Numbered from the stretch's first letter, positions 1 to 8,708 are shown. The stretch is 45,153 nt of DNA from Streptomyces coryli (GCF_011044975.1 NZ_JAAKZV010000040.1:1-45153); one strand, 5' to 3'. The notes: a model not told the origin generated them from the sequence alone. Made by a program: numbers and translations.

Positions 1-660
1 CCCCGCGCCACCGGCCGCCCCTCCATCGCCGCGACCTGGGCCACCAACCGCCTCCTGTGGTCCTCCCGCCCGCGCCGGTACGTCTACCTGGCGCTCTGGC
101 TCCCCAACGGCCTGATCGTCGGCTGCGAATCCCTGTTCGTCTCGTACGAGCCCCGGCACGCGGGCGTCCTCTTCGCCGCCGCGGCCGCGGGCATGCTGAC
201 CGGCGACATCATCGGCGGCCGCTTCGTACCGCAAGGCCGCAGGGCGCGGCTCGGGGTGCGGATGCTGATCCTGCTCGCCGCCCCGTACCTGATCTTCGCC
301 CTGCACCCACCCCTCTTCCTCGCCGCGGCACTGGCCGCGATCGCCTCGGTCGGCTTCTGCGCCAGCCTGATGCAGCAGGAACGCCTGATGTCCCTCACCC
401 CTGACGAACTGAGCGGGCACGCCTTCGGCCTCCACTCGTCGGGCATGCTGACGATGCAGGCCGTCGCCGCGGCCCTGGCGGGGGCCATCGCCGAGTGGAC
501 GTCGCCGGGGACGGCGATGACGATCATGGCGGCGGCATCGCTTACGGTGACGGCGGCGCTGGCTCCCGGACTCGCCGTCCGGGGGCAGGCGTCCCGCATG
601 GCGGGACGGGTGGGTCCGGACGGCACCGCACCCGCCGACGCAACCGGCACCGGGCACTAG
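1..660 (+). CDS. MFS transporter, C-terminal part (5' truncated by window edge)
   Basis: The reading frame is open from base 1 and ends at a TAG at 658-660, so only the last 219 or so residues are present. The protein has several hydrophobic, alanine/leucine-rich membrane segments (around YVYLALWLPNGLIVG, GVLFAAAAAGMLTGDIIGG, MLILLAAPYLIFAL and AVAAALAGAIAEW) separated by short basic loops such as RRARLG. This is the pattern of the second half of a major facilitator superfamily transporter, and the basic loop after GDIIGGRFVPQG resembles the cytoplasmic loop between two MFS helices. The substrate cannot be told from this part. It ends 81 bases before the ada-alkA start. Family assignment is by overall pattern. 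Confidence 0.75.
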   Translation, partial: PRATGRPSIAATWATNRLLWSSRPRRYVYLALWLPNGLIVGCESLFVSYEPRHAGVLFAAAAAGMLTGDIIGGRFVPQGRRARLGVRMLILLAAPYLIFALHPPLFLAAALAAIASVGFCASLMQQERLMSLTPDELSGHAFGLHSSGMLTMQAVAAALAGAIAEWTSPGTAMTIMAAASLTVTAALAPGLAVRGQASRMAGRVGPDGTAPADATGTGH

Positions 661-715
661 CCGGCGCGCCACCCGCCCCCACCCACCGTCATGTCGGATT
701 CTCGCTAGCTTTAGG

Positions 716-738
716 CCCCAGCCTCAGCAAGGCTGGGG
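716..738 (+). promoter_or_regulatory. 8-bp-stem hairpin directly before the ada-alkA start codon
   Basis: CCCCAGCC (716-723) and GGCTGGGG (731-738) form a perfect 8-bp inverted repeat with a 7-base loop, ending three bases before the ATG at 742. The GGGG of the right arm is the only Shine-Dalgarno-like stretch for that gene, so folding would hide it. It could instead terminate the upstream MFS transcript. I see the repeat; either role is inference. Confidence 0.5.
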
Positions 739-741
739 TTC

Positions 742-2220
742 ATGCACACCGACACCGAGCGCTGCGTCCGCGCCGTCCAGTCCAAGGACGCCCGGTTCGA
801 CGGATGGTTCTTCACCGCCGTCCTCACCACCGGCATCTACTGCCGGCCCAGCTGCCCGGTGGTGCCGCCGAAGCCCGAGAACATGCGGTTCTACCCGAGC
901 GCGGCCGCCGCCCAGCTGGCCGGCTTCCGGGCCTGCAAGCGCTGCCGTCCGGACACCAGCCCGGGCTCTCCGGAGTGGAACGTCCGCGCCGACCTCACCG
1001 CCCGCGCCATGCGCCTGATCGCCGACGGCGTCGTCGACCGCGATGGCGTGCCGGGCCTCGCCGGCCAGCTCGGCTACAGCACCCGCCAGATCGAGCGGCA
1101 GCTGAACGCCGAGCTCGGCGCCGGCCCCCTCGCCCTCGCCCGCGCCCAGCGCGCCCAGACCGCCCGCATCCTCATCGAGACCAGCGACCTCCCCATGTCG
1201 GACGTCGCCTTCGCGGCGGGCTTCTCCTCGATCCGTACCTTCAACGACACCGTCCAGGAGGTCTTCGCCCTCGCCCCGTCCGAGCTGCGCCGCCGGGCCG
1301 CGACCCGTAAGCAGCCCGCCGCCGCCCCCGGCGTGATCTCCCTCCGCCTGCCCTTCCGCAAGCCGCTCACCCCCGACAACCTCTTCGGCCACCTGGTCGC
1401 CACCGCCGTCCCCGGCGTCGAGGAGTGGCGCGACGGGTCGTACCGGCGCACCCTCGCCCTCCCGTACGGGCACGGCACCGCCGCGCTCACCCCGCACCCG
1501 GACCACATCGAGTGCCGGCTCGCGCTGACCGACCAGCGCGACCTGGCCATCGCGATCACCCGCTGCCGCCGCATGCTCGACCTGGACGCCGACCCCGAGG
1601 CGATCGACGAACAGCTCTCCACCGACCCGCAGATGGCCGAACTGGTGGCGAAAGCGCCGGGCCGGCGGGTGCCGCGGACCGTGGACGGGGAGGAGTTCGC
1701 GGTACGGGCCGTGCTCGGGCAGCAGGTCTCCACGGCCGCCGCCCGCACCCACGCCGCCAGACTGGTCAAAGCACACGGCACCCCCGTCGAGGACCCCTTC
1801 GGCGGCGGCCTCACCCACCTCTTCCCCGATGTCCACGAGCTCGCCGCCCTCGACCCCGAGGCGCTCGCGATGCCGAAGTCCCGGCGTACGACCCTGACCA
1901 CCCTCATCGCCGCCCTCGCCGACGGCGAGCTCGACCTCGGCGGTGGCAGCGACTGGACCAAGGCCCGCGAGCAGCTCGCGGCGCTGCCCGGCATCGGGCC
2001 CTGGACCATCGAGGTCATCGCGATGCGCGGGCTCGGCGACCCGGACGCCTTCACCGCCACCGACCTGGGCGTACGCAAGGCGGCCGAAGCCCTCGGCCTG
2101 CCCTCATCGCCCGCCGCCCTCACCCGGCACGCCGAGGCGTGGCAGCCCTGGCGGGCCTACGCGGTCCAGTACCTGTGGGCCACCGACGACCACCCCATCA
2201 ACCTCATGCCTACGGAGTGA
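742..2220 (+). CDS. Ada-type regulator fused to AlkA DNA-3-methyladenine glycosylase
   Basis: A 492-residue protein for repair of alkylated DNA. The N-terminal Ada zinc domain carries Cys34, Cys38, Cys65 and Cys68 (CRPSC and CKRC). In the Ada family one of these cysteines accepts a methyl group from phosphotriesters, which turns on the protein as an activator. An AraC-type helix-turn-helix follows at about residues 85-185. The C-terminal part is an AlkA-like glycosylase with the helix-hairpin-helix LPGIGPWT (residues 415-422) and the catalytic aspartate Asp441 in TATDLGVRKA. AlkA removes 3-methyladenine and related bases. The start is the ATG at 742, which gives the usual MHTDTERCVRAVQSKDARFDGW beginning of actinobacterial members. 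ogt follows after 8 bases, so the two are one alkylation-damage operon. The upstream hairpin may affect translation. Confidence 0.93.
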   Translation: MHTDTERCVRAVQSKDARFDGWFFTAVLTTGIYCRPSCPVVPPKPENMRFYPSAAAAQLAGFRACKRCRPDTSPGSPEWNVRADLTARAMRLIADGVVDRDGVPGLAGQLGYSTRQIERQLNAELGAGPLALARAQRAQTARILIETSDLPMSDVAFAAGFSSIRTFNDTVQEVFALAPSELRRRAATRKQPAAAPGVISLRLPFRKPLTPDNLFGHLVATAVPGVEEWRDGSYRRTLALPYGHGTAALTPHPDHIECRLALTDQRDLAIAITRCRRMLDLDADPEAIDEQLSTDPQMAELVAKAPGRRVPRTVDGEEFAVRAVLGQQVSTAAARTHAARLVKAHGTPVEDPFGGGLTHLFPDVHELAALDPEALAMPKSRRTTLTTLIAALADGELDLGGGSDWTKAREQLAALPGIGPWTIEVIAMRGLGDPDAFTATDLGVRKAAEALGLPSSPAALTRHAEAWQPWRAYAVQYLWATDDHPINLMPTE

Positions 2221-2228
2221 CCTCAGAC

Positions 2229-2720
2229 ATGCGCACCCACACCGTCACCGACAGCCCGTGCGGCCCGCTCACCCTCGTGGCCGAGGACGGCGAGCTGACC
2301 GGCCTCTACATGACCGAGCAGCGGCACCGGCCGGGGGAGGAGACCTTCGGCGAGCGGGCCGACGCCTCCGAGGCCCCGTTCGCGGCGGCGATCGCCCAGC
2401 TCACGGCGTACTTCGCGGGTGAGCGGACCGACTTCGACCTGCCGCTGAAGATGACCGGCACCGCCTTCCAGCAGCGCGTCTGGAAGGAGCTCCAGGCGAT
2501 CCCGTACGGCGAGACCATCAGCTACGGCGAGCTCGCCGAACGCATCGGCAACCCGGCCGCCTCCCGCGCCGTCGGCCTCGCCAACGGCAAGAACCCGATC
2601 GGCGTCATCGTCCCCTGCCACCGCGTCGTCGGCGCCAACGGCAGCATGACCGGCTACGGCGGCGGCCTCGAGCGCAAGCAGCTGCTGCTGGCGCTGGAGC
2701 AGGAGGCAGCGGGGTCCTGA
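2229..2720 (+). CDS. ogt: Methylated-DNA--protein-cysteine S-methyltransferase
   Basis: A 163-residue suicide repair protein that transfers the alkyl group from O6-alkylguanine (and O4-alkylthymine) in DNA to its own cysteine. The acceptor motif IVPCHRV is present with Cys130, and the helix-turn-helix RIGNPAASRAVGLANGKNP precedes it, as in the family. The length is normal for Ogt. The start at 2229 lies 8 bases after the ada-alkA stop, so the genes are co-transcribed and translation is probably coupled. Its stop at 2720 lies 13 bases from the stop of the convergent beta-propeller gene. Confidence 0.95.
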   Translation: MRTHTVTDSPCGPLTLVAEDGELTGLYMTEQRHRPGEETFGERADASEAPFAAAIAQLTAYFAGERTDFDLPLKMTGTAFQQRVWKELQAIPYGETISYGELAERIGNPAASRAVGLANGKNPIGVIVPCHRVVGANGSMTGYGGGLERKQLLLALEQEAAGS

Positions 2721-2733
2721 CCGCAGGCGGCGG

Positions 2734-4149
2734 TCACATGCCGCGCTCCTCGATCCGGTGTTCCACGGAGACGAGCTGGTTGCCGAACCGGCCGACCAGG
2801 CCCGGGCCCGCGTCCATCAGCTGCGGCTGGGCGCCGGCCACCGCACGCGGGTCGGGCAGGGCGAGCTTCCGGCGGGAGAGCGGCGTGCCGTTCGCCGGAT
2901 CCACGGCGAAGAGCTCGGCGTCCGGGGTCAGGATGTACGTCCCGAGCATCGTCATCACGACCGCGGGCGTCCGCCGGCCCCACGATCCGGCGTCCATGTC
3001 CGACGGGGGTCGGAAGGTCCAGAGCCTCGTGCCGCCGGCCGCCCGGACCGCCGTGACGCTGCCGTCCGGGCCCGGAAAAGCGATGGTGCCGCTGTAGTCG
3101 TGAAAGCTGGGCTGCCGGGCGGCGGTCTCGGGGAACGGGTGGCTGCGGGCAGGCTGCAGATTCTCCGGCATGTCGCCCGGGGGCAGCGGGTTGACGATGT
3201 CCACCCGGTGGTAGCGCTTGACCGGCTTCCCGATGTCCTCGGGCCGGTATGCGGCGAAGTACAGCTTGGCCCCGCGGGAACCGAGGAATTCGGTGCTGCG
3301 GGGCAGCGTGGCGAGCGGGTAGGGCTGGTTGCTCTGCGGGTCGACGCCGATGAGGCGGAGGGTGTCGGACGTATCACCCGGTGCCGGCGGGCACAGGAAC
3401 GACGGTTTGTAGATGCTCGAGACCGGGGTGCACTCCTGCCCAGGGTCCGCGGGGTAGTCGGTGCTCCACAGGTACCGTCCGGTCTTCAGGTCGAAGCCGC
3501 CCATGGCGGGGTACTGCTCCGTCTGGGCGTAGAGCGTGTCGAAGCCGGGCTTCGCGGTCCGCGCGCCTGTGGCTTCGTCCGCGAGCTCCTGCTTCCAGAC
3601 CTGCTTGCCGGTGCGCCGGTCGAGAGCCGCCACGTTCGCTCCCGGGGCCGCGCCGGGGCCGCGGGAGCGGACGGCGAAGACCATGTCCTTACGGACTCCC
3701 AGCGGGGCGACCCGCGGTGCGGGGGCCTTGCCGGACGCCGCGGAGGGGAGCTTCCACCGCACCTGGCCCGTCGGCGTCCAGATCCGGATGGCGTCGTAGC
3801 CGGCGCCGTTGCAGTAGACGGAGTTCCCGTCCGCGGAGCACAGTGCGTCGCCCCGTACCGGCAGCGTCATCGACCACTCGGGGCCGCGCGGGCGGGGGCG
3901 CGGCTCGTCGGAGTCGGGCAGGCCGAGGGCCAGCAGGAATCCGGTGGCCATGGCTATGAGGGCGAGCGTCGTTCCGATCAGGACGCGGTGTCTTCGCCCG
4001 CGGTCCGCGCCGGTGCCGGCGGGCTTGGCGTCGACGGGTGCGGGAGCGGCTGTGGGCCGGGCATCCTCGGGCCCTCGCGCGTCTTCCGGCCCCGCATCCG
4101 CGCCCTTGCCCGCTCGCGCCCCCGCACCCGCAGCGTCCTTGATCCCCAC
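2734..4149 (-). CDS. Membrane-anchored PQQ-like beta-propeller protein
   Basis: About 471 residues from a GTG at 4149, preceded by a GAGGGGGG ribosome-binding sequence. The N-terminal 50 or so residues are Ala/Gly/Pro/Asp-rich and presumably cytoplasmic, then one membrane segment (VLIGTTLALIAMATGFLLALGL) leads to an external domain. That domain has repeated strands of the PQQ/quinoprotein type, such as DAIRIWTPTGQVRW, VAALDRRTGKQVWKQ, GGFDLKTGRYLWS, VTAVRAAGGTRLWTF and LFAVDPANGTPLS. The repeated A-x-D-x2-T/N-G-x2-x-W pattern marks beta-propeller blades. Many such actinobacterial proteins have no demonstrated cofactor or enzyme activity and may be scaffolds. It lies 68 bases downstream of the BCCT transporter in the same direction. 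The reading frame stays open upstream into the transporter gene, but codon use and the RBS support this start. No function is assigned. Confidence 0.8.
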   Translation of the reverse strand: MGIKDAAGAGARAGKGADAGPEDARGPEDARPTAAPAPVDAKPAGTGADRGRRHRVLIGTTLALIAMATGFLLALGLPDSDEPRPRPRGPEWSMTLPVRGDALCSADGNSVYCNGAGYDAIRIWTPTGQVRWKLPSAASGKAPAPRVAPLGVRKDMVFAVRSRGPGAAPGANVAALDRRTGKQVWKQELADEATGARTAKPGFDTLYAQTEQYPAMGGFDLKTGRYLWSTDYPADPGQECTPVSSIYKPSFLCPPAPGDTSDTLRLIGVDPQSNQPYPLATLPRSTEFLGSRGAKLYFAAYRPEDIGKPVKRYHRVDIVNPLPPGDMPENLQPARSHPFPETAARQPSFHDYSGTIAFPGPDGSVTAVRAAGGTRLWTFRPPSDMDAGSWGRRTPAVVMTMLGTYILTPDAELFAVDPANGTPLSRRKLALPDPRAVAGAQPQLMDAGPGLVGRFGNQLVSVEHRIEERGM

Positions 4150-4162
4150 CCGCGCCCCCCTC

Positions 4163-4180
4163 GCTTCCGGAGGGGGAAGC
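4163..4180 (-). terminator. Weak hairpin between BCCT transporter and propeller gene
   Basis: GCTTCC (4163-4168) and GGAAGC (4175-4180) pair across a six-base loop in the 68-base gap after the transporter stop. There is no clear T run, so it is only a possible partial terminator. Confidence 0.25.
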
Positions 4181-4217
4181 TTACGGCTCCGCGCAAACTC
4201 CAGGCACCCCGGCGGCC

Positions 4218-5933
4218 TCAGCCCTCCTCGTCCCGCCCCCTGATCGCCGCCGCGGCCCGTCGCAGGCGATAGTGCCGCTGCGGCCCGCGGCCGCCGCCCT
4301 GCTGTTCGTCGATCGCCTCGCCCACCATCGCGCGTACGGCGTCCTTGAGGCCGTGCATCGCGTGGTGCCGGGGCGGTCCCGCGCCCGGGTCGTCGCGCAA
4401 CTCCTTGAGCAAGGCCCAGACGACGACCAGCATCACGACCACGAAGGGCAGCGCCACCAGGATCGTCGCCGTCTGCAGCGAGTTCAGCCCGCCGGCGACC
4501 AGCAGCACCGCCGCCACCGCGGCCATCAGCACGCCCCAGGCCACGCTCACCCAGGTCTGCGGGTGCAGCGCGCCGCGCGACGTCAGCGAGCCCATCACCA
4601 GCGACGCCGAGTCGGCGCTGGTGACGAAGTACGTCATCACCAGCACGATCGCGATCCAGGAGGTGACGACCCCCAGCGGCAGCGCCTTCAGCAGCGCGAA
4701 GAGCGAGGCCTCGGCGCCGTCCTTGGCGGCCGTCGCCATGTCGGCGGTGCCCTTCTGGTCCAGCCGGATCGCGCTGCCGCCCATGGTGCAGAACCACACG
4801 ATCGTCGCGCTCGACGGCACCAGCAGCACCCCGAGCAGGAACTCCCGGATCGTGCGGCCGCGCGAGATCCGCGCGAGGAAGGTGCCCACGAACGGGGCCC
4901 AGGACAGCCACCACGCCCAGTAGAAGATCGTCCACGTGCCGAGCCAGGAGGCGTCGGTGAAGGCCCCGGTGCGGGTGGACATCTGCAGCAGGTGGTCCAT
5001 GTAGCTGCCGACGGACGCCGGGATGCTGTCGAGGATGTACACGGTCGGGCCGAAGATGAAGACGAACGCCATCAGCAGCGCGGCCAGCGCGATGTTGATG
5101 GTGCTCAGCCACTTCACGCCCTTGTTGAGACCGCTCATGGCCGAGACGACGAAGGCCGCGGAGAGCGACGCGATGATGATCAGGCTCAGGGCGGTGGAGG
5201 CCTTCACCCCGGCGGTGAGGTTGAGGCCTTCCGCGATCTGCAGGGCGCCGAGGCCGAGGCTGGTCGCGGTGCCGAAGACGGTGGCGAAGACGGCGAGCAG
5301 GTCGACGCAGCGGCCGGGCCAGCCGTCGGCGCGCCGCTCGCCGATCAGCGGGACCAGGACGGCGCTGATGCGGTTGCCGCGGCCCTTGCGGTACGCGGCG
5401 TAGGCGAGGGCCAGGGCGGTGATGCCGTAGATCGCCCACGGGTGCAGGGTCCAGTGGAAGAACGAGTACTCCATCGCGGCCCGCGCGGCGGCGTCGGTCT
5501 GCGGCTGGGCGCCGGAGGACGGCGGCGGGTCCACGTAATGCTGCAGCGGCTCGCCGACGCCGAAGAACATCAGGCCGATGCCCATCCCGGCGCTGAACAT
5601 CATCGCGATCCACGCCAGATTGTTGAACTCCGGCTCCTCGCCGTCCTTGCCGAGCCGCAGCCGCCCGTAGCGGCTGAGCGCGATCACCACGCACAGGACG
5701 AGGAAGAGGTCGGCGGCGACGACGAACAGCCAGCCGAAGTTCTTCAGCACCCAGGCGAGGGCCGTGCTCGACGAGCTGTCGAGGGAGTCCTTGCCGAAAG
5801 CGCCCCAGGCCACGACGGCCAGCACGACGAGGGCGCCGATGACGAAAACGGGCCAGTCCGGCGGCTGTGGCTGCGATCGAGGCGGCTCGGGTGGCTCCTC
5901 CGTCGGGGGCGCAGCGGTCTCGACGGTACTCAT
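4218..5933 (-). CDS. BCCT family (betaine/carnitine/choline) transporter
   Basis: A 571-residue polytopic membrane protein that should import a quaternary ammonium compound such as glycine betaine or choline with Na+ or H+. The glycine-rich segment GMGIGLMFFGVGEPLQH and the tryptophan-rich segment FYWAWWLSWAPFVGTFLARISRGRTIREF are signatures of the family. The latter holds the aromatic substrate box. About twelve hydrophobic helices can be counted. The C-terminal tail is basic and charged (RRHYRLRRAAAAIRGRDEEG region), which in osmosensing members takes part in activation, but I cannot tell whether this one senses osmolarity. The ATG at 5933 starts MSTVETAAPPTEEPP, and glycerate kinase starts 113 bases away on the other strand. 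Confidence 0.92.
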   Translation of the reverse strand: MSTVETAAPPTEEPPEPPRSQPQPPDWPVFVIGALVVLAVVAWGAFGKDSLDSSSSTALAWVLKNFGWLFVVAADLFLVLCVVIALSRYGRLRLGKDGEEPEFNNLAWIAMMFSAGMGIGLMFFGVGEPLQHYVDPPPSSGAQPQTDAAARAAMEYSFFHWTLHPWAIYGITALALAYAAYRKGRGNRISAVLVPLIGERRADGWPGRCVDLLAVFATVFGTATSLGLGALQIAEGLNLTAGVKASTALSLIIIASLSAAFVVSAMSGLNKGVKWLSTINIALAALLMAFVFIFGPTVYILDSIPASVGSYMDHLLQMSTRTGAFTDASWLGTWTIFYWAWWLSWAPFVGTFLARISRGRTIREFLLGVLLVPSSATIVWFCTMGGSAIRLDQKGTADMATAAKDGAEASLFALLKALPLGVVTSWIAIVLVMTYFVTSADSASLVMGSLTSRGALHPQTWVSVAWGVLMAAVAAVLLVAGGLNSLQTATILVALPFVVVMLVVVWALLKELRDDPGAGPPRHHAMHGLKDAVRAMVGEAIDEQQGGGRGPQRHYRLRRAAAAIRGRDEEG

Positions 5934-6046
5934 GTCGCCCCACTATGGTGCGCTATGTCCGTGATGTCGCCTCTGGCGCGCCGAACGTGGTGCCGGATAG
6001 TGTCGGCTCCGGCGCGACTGCACGTTCGACAGTAAGGAAATGCAAG

Positions 6047-7192
6047 GTGGCGGACGGAGCAGTGAACCGCGTGCTGATCGCCGCGGACAAGTTCAAGGGA
6101 TCCCTCACGGCCGTACAGGTCGCGGAGCGGGTCACGGCCGGGCTGCGCAAGGCGGCGCCCGGGGTGTCCGTGGAGGCGCTGCCCGTCGCGGACGGCGGTG
6201 ACGGCACGGTGGCCGCGGCGGTGGCCGGCGGCTTCGAGCGCCGCGAACTCGAGGTGACCGGGCCGGTCGGCGCGCCGGTCACGGCGGCGTACGCGCTGCG
6301 CGGCGACACGGCGGTGGTGGAGATGGCCGAGGCCTCGGGCCTGGCGCATCTCCCGGACGGCGTCTTCGCGCCGCTGACCGCCACCACGTACGGCAGCGGC
6401 GAGCTGCTGCGCGCGGCGCTGGACGCGGGTGCGCGCACCATCGTCTTCGGCGTCGGCGGCAGCGCGACCACGGACGGCGGCGCCGGGATGCTGGCGGCGC
6501 TGGGCGCCCGCTTCCTGGACGCGGACGGCGAGCCGGTGGCGCCGGGCGGCGGTCCGCTGCGCGATCTGGCGTCGGCGGATCTGTCGGGCCTGGACCCGCG
6601 CTTCGCGGACGTGGATCTCGTCCTCGCGAGCGACGTCGACAATCCCCTGACCGGGCCGAAGGGCGCGCCCGCGGTCTACGGGCCGCAGAAGGGCGCCTCC
6701 GAGGAGGACGTGGCGACGCTGGACGCGGCGCTCGCCCACTTCGCCGAGGTGCTGGCCGAGGCGATCGGCCCCAAGGCGACCGAGCTGGCGCTCCAGCCCG
6801 GCGCCGGCGCCGCGGGCGGCATCGGCTACGGCGCGCTGGTGGGCCTCGGGGCCCGCTTCCGCCCCGGCATCGAGGTGATGCTGGACGTCCTCGGCTTCGC
6901 CCCGGCCCTGGACCGCGCCGACCTGGTGATCACGGGCGAGGGCTCGCTCGACTTCCAGACCCTGCACGGCAAGGCCCCGGCGGGCGTCGCCGCGGCGGCC
7001 CGTAAAGCCGGCAAGCCGGTGGTGGCGGTCTGCGGCCGCCTCGCGATCGACGAGTCCGCGCTGCACGGCGCGGGCATCGAGCGCGCCTACGCCCTCGCCG
7101 CGCTGGAGCCGGACCCGGCGAAGTCGATGTCCCAGGCCGGTCCGCTGCTCGAACAGGCCGCTGAGCAGCTGGGCCGGGATTATCTGAGCTGA
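6047..7192 (+). CDS. Glycerate kinase (GK-II/GarK-type)
   Basis: About 381 residues, phosphorylating D-glycerate with ATP (to 2- or 3-phosphoglycerate). The N-terminal RVLIAADKFKGSLTAVQVAE and the segment VFGVGGSATTDGGAGMLAALGA are hallmarks of this kinase family, as are VITGEGSLDFQTLHGKAP and the end of the Rossmann-like domain VVAVCGRL. The GTG at 6047 is preferred because AAGGA lies nine bases upstream. A second GTG at 6062 would give the shorter family-like start MNRVLIAADKFKGSL but has poorly spaced Shine-Dalgarno bases. It is divergent from the BCCT transporter and ends just before a strong bidirectional terminator. No pathway partner lies beside it. Confidence 0.93.
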   Translation: MADGAVNRVLIAADKFKGSLTAVQVAERVTAGLRKAAPGVSVEALPVADGGDGTVAAAVAGGFERRELEVTGPVGAPVTAAYALRGDTAVVEMAEASGLAHLPDGVFAPLTATTYGSGELLRAALDAGARTIVFGVGGSATTDGGAGMLAALGARFLDADGEPVAPGGGPLRDLASADLSGLDPRFADVDLVLASDVDNPLTGPKGAPAVYGPQKGASEEDVATLDAALAHFAEVLAEAIGPKATELALQPGAGAAGGIGYGALVGLGARFRPGIEVMLDVLGFAPALDRADLVITGEGSLDFQTLHGKAPAGVAAAARKAGKPVVAVCGRLAIDESALHGAGIERAYALAALEPDPAKSMSQAGPLLEQAAEQLGRDYLS

Positions 7193-7201
7193 CCCGGCCG
7201 T

Positions 7202-7225
7202 GAGGGCCCCTACGCTGGGGCCCTC
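7202..7225. terminator. Bidirectional intrinsic terminator
   Basis: AGGGCCCC (7203-7210) and GGGGCCCT (7217-7224) form a perfect stem around the loop TACGCT, extended by one more G-C pair. It sits between the convergent ends of glycerate kinase (7192) and the small membrane protein (7236), so it can serve both strands. Confidence 0.8.
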
Positions 7226-7235
7226 GCGGACGGCT

Positions 7236-7424
7236 TTACGGCGTTGCCGTGGCGGATGTCTTCGATGGCTGCGACGGCTGCTCCGTCCGGTGCTCGCCGC
7301 CGGGCCGGGTGACCCAGCCCAGGCAGAGCGCCAGCGCCACGGTCGCGATCAGGCCGGCCCGCAGCCGCGGATCGGCGAAGTCCCGGCGCCATTGCCCGCC
7401 GGTGGCTATCTTCTCTTCAGGCAA
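7236..7424 (-). CDS. Small single-pass membrane protein, unknown function
   Basis: A 62-residue protein starting at a TTG (7424) with a well-placed AGGGGGA six to seven bases upstream. An upstream in-frame ATG at 7463 lacks such a site. It has a short charged N-terminus, one hydrophobic segment (LIATVALALCLGWV) and a Ser/Thr/Pro-rich tail ending SKTSATATP. Third codon positions are mostly G/C, which supports real coding. It lies 72 bases downstream of the PucR-type regulator on the same strand and ends at a terminator. I do not recognise a family. Confidence 0.6.
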   Translation of the reverse strand: MPEEKIATGGQWRRDFADPRLRAGLIATVALALCLGWVTRPGGEHRTEQPSQPSKTSATATP

Positions 7425-7496
7425 CGCAGTTCCCCCTGTACGTGCATGGTCAGACCCCCTCATCGCGCGGTGGTCAGCCGCGACGATCAAGTGCCG

Positions 7497-8690
7497 TTAC
7501 TCAACAGCATCCTCGCCGGTGAGCCGGTACGCGTCCAGCGCCAGCGTGATCTCCGTCAGATCGCGTGGCCGGGACAGCGAGCGCGATGTCAGCTGCTCCA
7601 CCCGGCGCAGCCGGTTGAAGACTGTATTGCGGTGGCAGTACAGGCGCGTGGCCGCCCGCCCCGCGGAGCCGCTGCACTCCAGCCACGCGTCCAGGGTCTC
7701 CAGCAGCACCGCCCGGTCCGTCGCCTCCAGCGCCATCAGCTCGCCGAAGACGTCGGCCACCAGCAGCCGCGCCAGCTCCGGCTGGCTCACCACGAAGGCG
7801 GCCGGCAACCGCCGGTCCAGGCGGACCACTTCCGTCGAGCCCGCCGGCACCGTCCGCAGCGCCAGCTCCGCCCACCGCCGCGCCCGGCCCAGCTCCGTAA
7901 GACCGCCGACGACCGGGCTGATCCCGCCCGGTCCCGCCGAGCGCGCCGCCACCGCGGCCGCCAGCTCCGCCGTGCCCGCCGCCTCGCCCAGCGCGACCAG
8001 GCCCACCTCCGAGTCCGGCCGGATCCGCCACAGGAACCGCATCCCGCCCGGCTCCCCGAACACCCCGTGCTCGGCGCCCCGCAACACCACCACCGCGTAC
8101 CGCCCCCGCACCGGCAGATCCAGCGCCGCCGCCGCGCGCTGCGCCAGCTCCGGCTCCGCGCCGCCCGCCAGCAGCGCGTCCAGCAGCGCCTGCACCCGCT
8201 CGTCCGTGCGGCGGCGCAGCTCGCGCTCCGTCGCCCGGTAGGCGTCCGTCACCGTCGCGGTCTGCCGGTCGGTGCCCGCCCAGATCACCGTCGCCGTGTG
8301 CCCGAGCAGCGGCAGCGCCTCTGGGTCCTTCGCCGTGACGATGTCCAGCAGCGTCTCCCAGACCAGATAACCGGCATGCCGGTACGCGTAGAGCAGCAGC
8401 TCCAGCGGCAGCCCTTGCTCGGCGCGGCAACGCCCCAGCTCCGCCGCGTACTCGAGGTCCCGCCGCGTCCCCTCGCGGGAGGTCACGATCGCCTCGATGC
8501 CGTAGCGCAGCGCCGCGTCGATCTGCCGCCAGTGCTCGTCCCGCGGCACCGCGAGGTCGTATTGCGGCGAGTGCGCGATCAGCTCCTCCAGTAGGCGGTC
8601 GGTGAGTTCAGGAACCCGGCTCGCCAGCTCGTCCGAGGCGCTGAGCAGCACCTCCCACTCCCGTTCCGTGCGCGCTCTCAAAACGGCCAC
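7497..8690 (-). CDS. PucR/CdaR-type transcriptional regulator
   Basis: A regulator of about 397 residues. The C-terminal helix-turn-helix is seen in GRAATRLYCHRNTVFNRLRRVEQLTSRSL, where the sequence Y-x-H-R-N-T-V is the hallmark of the PucR/CdaR C-terminal domain. A central GGDEF-like (CdaR-type) region is suggested by RYAVVVLRGAEHGVFGEPGG. The N-terminal part (about 1-160) is helical and presumably senses a ligand. It is divergent from the livFGHMK operon with 155 bases between starts, so it very likely controls that operon. I chose the GTG at 8690. A GTG at 8723 is also in frame, but it lies inside the palindrome at 8709-8726, which fits an operator better than coding sequence. The start remains uncertain. 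Confidence 0.88.
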   Translation of the reverse strand: MAVLRARTEREWEVLLSASDELASRVPELTDRLLEELIAHSPQYDLAVPRDEHWRQIDAALRYGIEAIVTSREGTRRDLEYAAELGRCRAEQGLPLELLLYAYRHAGYLVWETLLDIVTAKDPEALPLLGHTATVIWAGTDRQTATVTDAYRATERELRRRTDERVQALLDALLAGGAEPELAQRAAAALDLPVRGRYAVVVLRGAEHGVFGEPGGMRFLWRIRPDSEVGLVALGEAAGTAELAAAVAARSAGPGGISPVVGGLTELGRARRWAELALRTVPAGSTEVVRLDRRLPAAFVVSQPELARLLVADVFGELMALEATDRAVLLETLDAWLECSGSAGRAATRLYCHRNTVFNRLRRVEQLTSRSLSRPRDLTEITLALDAYRLTGEDAVE

Positions 8691-8708
8691 GCCGTCAAGA
8701 TGGCAGGC

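Noticed and set aside
724-2220. Antisense ORFs over ada-alkA
   Set aside because: The sense strand has the full Ada-AlkA fusion; the others are shadow frames.
2734-5943. A 1069-residue frame joining the BCCT and beta-propeller genes
   Set aside because: The part upstream of 4149 is a shadow in another frame of the BCCT gene. The BCCT frame has the expected family sequence and the propeller gene has its own RBS and GTG.
4272-6035. Long plus-strand ORF antisense to the BCCT transporter
   Set aside because: It is a GC-skew shadow with His/Arg/Asp-rich composition and no family pattern; the minus strand encodes a clear transporter.
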